Source: CBCXVS01 sp965178525 (lineage in GTDB: Bacteria > Tectomicrobia > Entotheonellia > Entotheonellales > Entotheonellaceae). Taken from it: a stretch of DNA of 34,521 nt. Made by a program: the position numbers and the translations under genes. Below, piece after piece: positions 32,027 to 34,521 of the stretch. Where the stretch lies: positions 1 through 34,521 of the forward strand of contig CBCXVS010000043.1 of assembly GCA_965178525.1 (NCBI GenBank), in the 5' to 3' direction. How positions within the stretch are numbered: the first letter of the stretch is position 1; every line of letters starts with the position of its first letter. Below the pieces are notes generated by a model. It was given only the letters and a program-made list of their open reading frames with translations. It did no database searches and was not told where the DNA came from.

Positions 32027-33444
32027 GAGCCTGGTACCAGTTCTTGGAGGGCCGAGGCGATTTCAGGAATTTCTCGGTCCTGCACGGTTCGCAGATCAAG
32101 GAGGTAGTGGTCTTGGGCAATACGCCCGATGATCGCGGGTTGCCGGCCGCGCAGATGGCGCTCGAATTCGGCCACGGAACAGAAGGTCGGCCGCAGCGCC
32201 AGCAGCTTCGTGGGCAGTTGCGCCAATGGCAACGCACCGCCGCCGACCGCCGACGTCCCCTCGATCACCTGGGCCCGGTAGACCGTTTGTATGACCGCTT
32301 GCAACCGGCGCCGTAGGCGGCCAAGACGCCGGTTGATCGCTTGTGGCGTCATGCTCAGCATCGTCAAGGTCGGGATGTGGCGTACCGCCATGTCTGGATC
32401 GGCGTAGAGTTTGAGCGTCGCCTCGAGTGCCGCAACTGTAAATTTATCAACGCGTACGGCGCGGTTCAGCGGGTGCCGGCGCACGGCATCAATATAGGCC
32501 GCTTTGCCAACCAGAATCCCGGCTTGTGGACCGCCCAGGAGTTTGTCGCCACTAAAGGTGACCAGGTCGACGCCACTGGCCACAACCTGCGGCACGGTCG
32601 GTTCGTCGGGCAGGCCATACGGCTGCAGATCGAGCAACATGCCGCTCCCGAGATCTTCCATCACTGGCACGTGATGGGCCTGCCCGAGTTGTACCAGGTC
32701 CGGCAGAGACACTTCGGTAGTAAAGCCGACGATGCGGTAATTGCTGGTATGGACGCGGAGGAGCAGGGCGGTCTCGTCCGTCATGGCCTGCGCATAGTCA
32801 CGCAGATGCGTTTTGTTGGTGCTTCCCACCTCCCGCAAGATGGCGCCACTGCTGCGCATAATATCGGGAATGCGGAATGAGCCGCCAATTTCGATCAGCT
32901 GCCCGCGCGACACAATGACCTCTTTTCCGGCCGCCAATGCCTGCAGGGCCAAAAAGACCGCAGCGGCATTGTTGTTGACCACCAGGGCCGCTTCGGCCTG
33001 CGTCAAGGTGGTCAGCGCCGATTCGACATGGGCGTAGCGCGAGCCGCGTTCGCCGCGGGCCAGGTCGTATTCCAGATTACTATAGGATTCCGCCACCGCC
33101 TGCACATGAGCCACGGCTTCCGGGGCCAGGAGCGAGCGTCCCAGGTTGGTGTGCAGCACCACGCCCGTGGCGTTGATGACCCGTTGCAGCTGATAAGCTT
33201 GGTGTTGGGTCAATAGGGTCTGGACCTGCTGCACAATGGCATCGACATCGAGCGCGAGCGCCTCCAGGGTTGCCGGATCCGTGGTCCGCAGAATGTTGTG
33301 CCGATAGGTCTGCAGGACCTGCCGGACTTCCGCGGTCACGGCATTGCGCGAAAATTGTTCGACCCAGGATTGGACGGTCTCGTGCCGAAGGATTTCATCA
33401 ACCGCCGGCAGTTGGCGCAGATATGTAGTATGAATATGTAACAT
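32023..33444 (-). CDS. selA: L-seryl-tRNA(Sec) selenium transferase
   Basis: This 473-residue PLP enzyme converts Ser-tRNA(Sec) to Sec-tRNA(Sec) using selenophosphate. Seen: LRQLPAVDEILRHETVQSWV at the start, VINATGVVLHTNLGRSLLAP, YSNLEYDLARGERGSRYAHV, VNNNAAAVFLALQALAAGKE, VIVSRGQLIEIGGSFRIPDI, REVGSTNKTHLRDY, and VTFSGDKLLGGPQAGILVGK with PLP lysine 301. The start at 33444 gives the family's usual short N-terminal lead; ATG 33462 is also possible, and neither has a strong ribosome site. The much longer open frame to 33657 runs through a hairpin-rich leader and is not credible as protein. It overlaps selB by 4 bases. Confidence 0.96.
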   Translation of the reverse strand: MLHIHTTYLRQLPAVDEILRHETVQSWVEQFSRNAVTAEVRQVLQTYRHNILRTTDPATLEALALDVDAIVQQVQTLLTQHQAYQLQRVINATGVVLHTNLGRSLLAPEAVAHVQAVAESYSNLEYDLARGERGSRYAHVESALTTLTQAEAALVVNNNAAAVFLALQALAAGKEVIVSRGQLIEIGGSFRIPDIMRSSGAILREVGSTNKTHLRDYAQAMTDETALLLRVHTSNYRIVGFTTEVSLPDLVQLGQAHHVPVMEDLGSGMLLDLQPYGLPDEPTVPQVVASGVDLVTFSGDKLLGGPQAGILVGKAAYIDAVRRHPLNRAVRVDKFTVAALEATLKLYADPDMAVRHIPTLTMLSMTPQAINRRLGRLRRRLQAVIQTVYRAQVIEGTSAVGGGALPLAQLPTKLLALRPTFCSVAEFERHLRGRQPAIIGRIAQDHYLLDLRTVQDREIPEIASALQELVPGS

Positions 33445-33540
33445 AGATGATAAGATACGCATGATGCAGGCGACCCACAGGACGCCGCAAAGTTTCGGGC
33501 CGCATTTCCCCCTTTTGGGAGCATATATGGGAGTATATTG

Positions 33541-33725
33541 TATAGTGGCTTGGCGGAAAACACCAGCGCTCTGACGGACAACCCTCCGTTTGGTGCGCCG
33601 CCGCGGTGCCGGGGTGGAAAACCCCGGGGCAAAACGCGTTGATGGAAGGTAGGCCAAGACCTACAATCCGGGGTACGCGGCAAGCTGTGTTCATCATTTC
33701 CGGACACAAAAGAGGATGTGGGGTG
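33541..33725 (+). promoter_or_regulatory. Promoter and hairpin-rich 5' leader before the pseudouridine synthase gene
   Basis: TATAGT at 33541-33546 would be a -10 placing the transcript start near 33552. From there three hairpin units follow. A compound stem has GGCGG (33552-33556)/CCGCC (33598-33602), CACCA (33561-33565)/TGGTG (33591-33595) and ACGGA (33574-33578)/TCCGT (33585-33589). Then come CCGGGGT (33609-33615)/ACCCCGG (33621-33627) and GTAGG (33649-33653)/CCTAC (33660-33664). The unpaired stretches are A-rich. This looks like a structured RNA leader of about 170 bases. I match it to no known riboswitch. Because the stems are symmetrical, a selA leader on the other strand is possible too. 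Confidence 0.5.
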
Positions 33726-34521
33726 ATGCCGGGCGTACGGTTGCACAAAATCATAGCCCAATCGGGAGTTGCCTCCCGCCGCAAGGCCGAGACGCTCATT
33801 TTGCAGGGTCGTGTCGTGGTGAATGGACACACGGTGACGGCCTTGGGGACGACGGTGGATCCCGCCATGGATATGGTCGTGGTGGATGGGAGACGGCTGC
33901 GGACCCAGGTGGCGTTGCAATATGTGCTGTTGCATAAGCCCAAGGGCTACGTGACCACGTGCGAGGATGAGCAGGGCCGGCCGACCGTGTTCGATCTCCT
34001 CAAACGCCAGTCTGAGCGTCTCTTTCCGGTTGGCCGTCTCGATGTGAATTCCGAAGGGGTCTTGTTGCTGACGAATGATGGCCAGTTGGCGAATCGTCTT
34101 TTGCATCCACGTTACCGTATTCCGCGCGTCTATGAGGTGAAGGTCCAAGGGGCTTTGCCGCAGCAGGATATTGACCGTTTACGTCAGGGCGTGACGCTCG
34201 ATGCGCGCAAAACCTTGCCCGCGCACGTGCAGGTGATTCGGCGCGTGGAGACCAACTGTACGCTCCGTCTGACGCTGTATGAGGGTCGGTATCGGCAGAT
34301 TCATCGCATGCTAGAGCAGTGCGGACCGTATCGTGTGAAGTGGCTGCAGCGGGTCGCGATGGGACCCTTGACATTGCTGGGGTTGCCACGTGGCCACGCC
34401 CGCCGTCTCGAGGCGTTTGAGGTGGATCGGCTGCGGCATGCCTGTGACGTTGGCCCATCCGTGTCACGGGGTGAGGCGCGCCCACGTGTCAACGCCGTCA
34501 GGCGGCGCCATGCCGAGAGGA
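33726..34521 (+). CDS. RsuA/RluB-family rRNA pseudouridine synthase (3' end beyond window)
   Basis: This frame begins at the ATG at 33726 (or the GTG just before it, 33723), after AGAGGA, and stays open to the window's right edge: 265 codons without a stop, so the gene is incomplete here. An N-terminal S4 RNA-binding domain (VRLHKIIAQSGVASRRKAET) is followed by VLLHKPKGYVTT, the catalytic block VGRLDVNSEGVLLLTNDGQL with Asp106, then RVYEVKVQG, YEGRYRQIHRMLE and GLPRGHARRLEAFE. The family isomerises one uridine in 16S (RsuA) or 23S rRNA (RluB/E/F) to pseudouridine. The target base cannot be told by eye. It is divergent from selA across 281 bases. Confidence 0.93.
   Translation, partial: MPGVRLHKIIAQSGVASRRKAETLILQGRVVVNGHTVTALGTTVDPAMDMVVVDGRRLRTQVALQYVLLHKPKGYVTTCEDEQGRPTVFDLLKRQSERLFPVGRLDVNSEGVLLLTNDGQLANRLLHPRYRIPRVYEVKVQGALPQQDIDRLRQGVTLDARKTLPAHVQVIRRVETNCTLRLTLYEGRYRQIHRMLEQCGPYRVKWLQRVAMGPLTLLGLPRGHARRLEAFEVDRLRHACDVGPSVSRGEARPRVNAVRRRHAER

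Noticed and set aside
33463..33657. N-terminal extension of SelA by about 70 residues
   Set aside because: The extra part encodes low-complexity Arg/Pro sequence through a hairpin-rich leader; the SelA family starts about where ATG 33444 lies.
1..34521. CRISPR arrays, insertion sequences, rRNA genes, phage attachment sites
   Set aside because: No regularly spaced direct repeats, transposase motifs, terminal inverted repeats with target duplications, or rRNA segments were seen.

Overview
The window reads as one chromosomal segment of a Gram-negative bacterium. Evidence for this is a TonB-type protein with a periplasmic proline-rich arm, ZapA, ClpXP with trigger factor, PII and HrcA/CIRCE. The gene mix includes an F420-type luciferase-like monooxygenase, LarB/LarC, selenocysteine insertion factors, a MEMO protein and ribonuclease Y. 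That would suit a Desulfobacterota-like or Tectomicrobia/Entotheonella-like lineage; this taxonomic placement is inference only.

Layout. Bases 1-4139 (+ strand) are accessory and partly decayed. They hold a stop-interrupted ABC permease tail, a frameshifted GMC oxidoreductase N-terminus behind a good sigma70-like promoter, a VOC protein, a frameshifted quinone oxidoreductase, an LLM-class oxidoreductase, and a coiled-coil PD-(D/E)XK protein with internal repeats. Bases 4217-18420 (- strand) hold an FMN 2-hydroxy-acid oxidase, a B12-type radical SAM protein preceded by a 90-residue unknown protein, and larB-larC. They continue with gpsA, a glpK broken by one amber codon, a TonB-family gene, glnB, purD, rsmE, prmA (fused to the C-terminal half of a HigA antitoxin) and hrcA under a perfect CIRCE operator. 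holB (+) stands alone. Bases 19748-33444 (- strand) are a housekeeping block: rny, 5-formyl-THF cyclo-ligase (apparent ATT start), a 0.6 kb gap rich in dyads where 6S RNA often lies, zapA, a ZapB-like gene, rplT, rpmI, infC (apparent ATC start), tRNA-Val, clpX, clpP, tig, three tRNAs, a MEMO protein with an N-terminal PqqD/RRE-like domain, selB and selA. A hairpin-rich leader then precedes an RsuA/RluB-type pseudouridine synthase that runs off the right end.

How the genes fit together. tig-clpP-clpX form a folding and degradation unit. infC-rpmI-rplT is the classical translation operon. selA-selB make and deliver selenocysteine. gpsA-glpK handle glycerol-3-phosphate. larB-larC belong to nickel-pincer cofactor synthesis, but larE and larA are absent here and this LarC has lost the usual HFHEVG-type motif. 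The least explained parts are the radical SAM plus small-protein pair, the RRE-MEMO fusion, the PrmA-HigA fusion, and the structured leader at 33552-33664.
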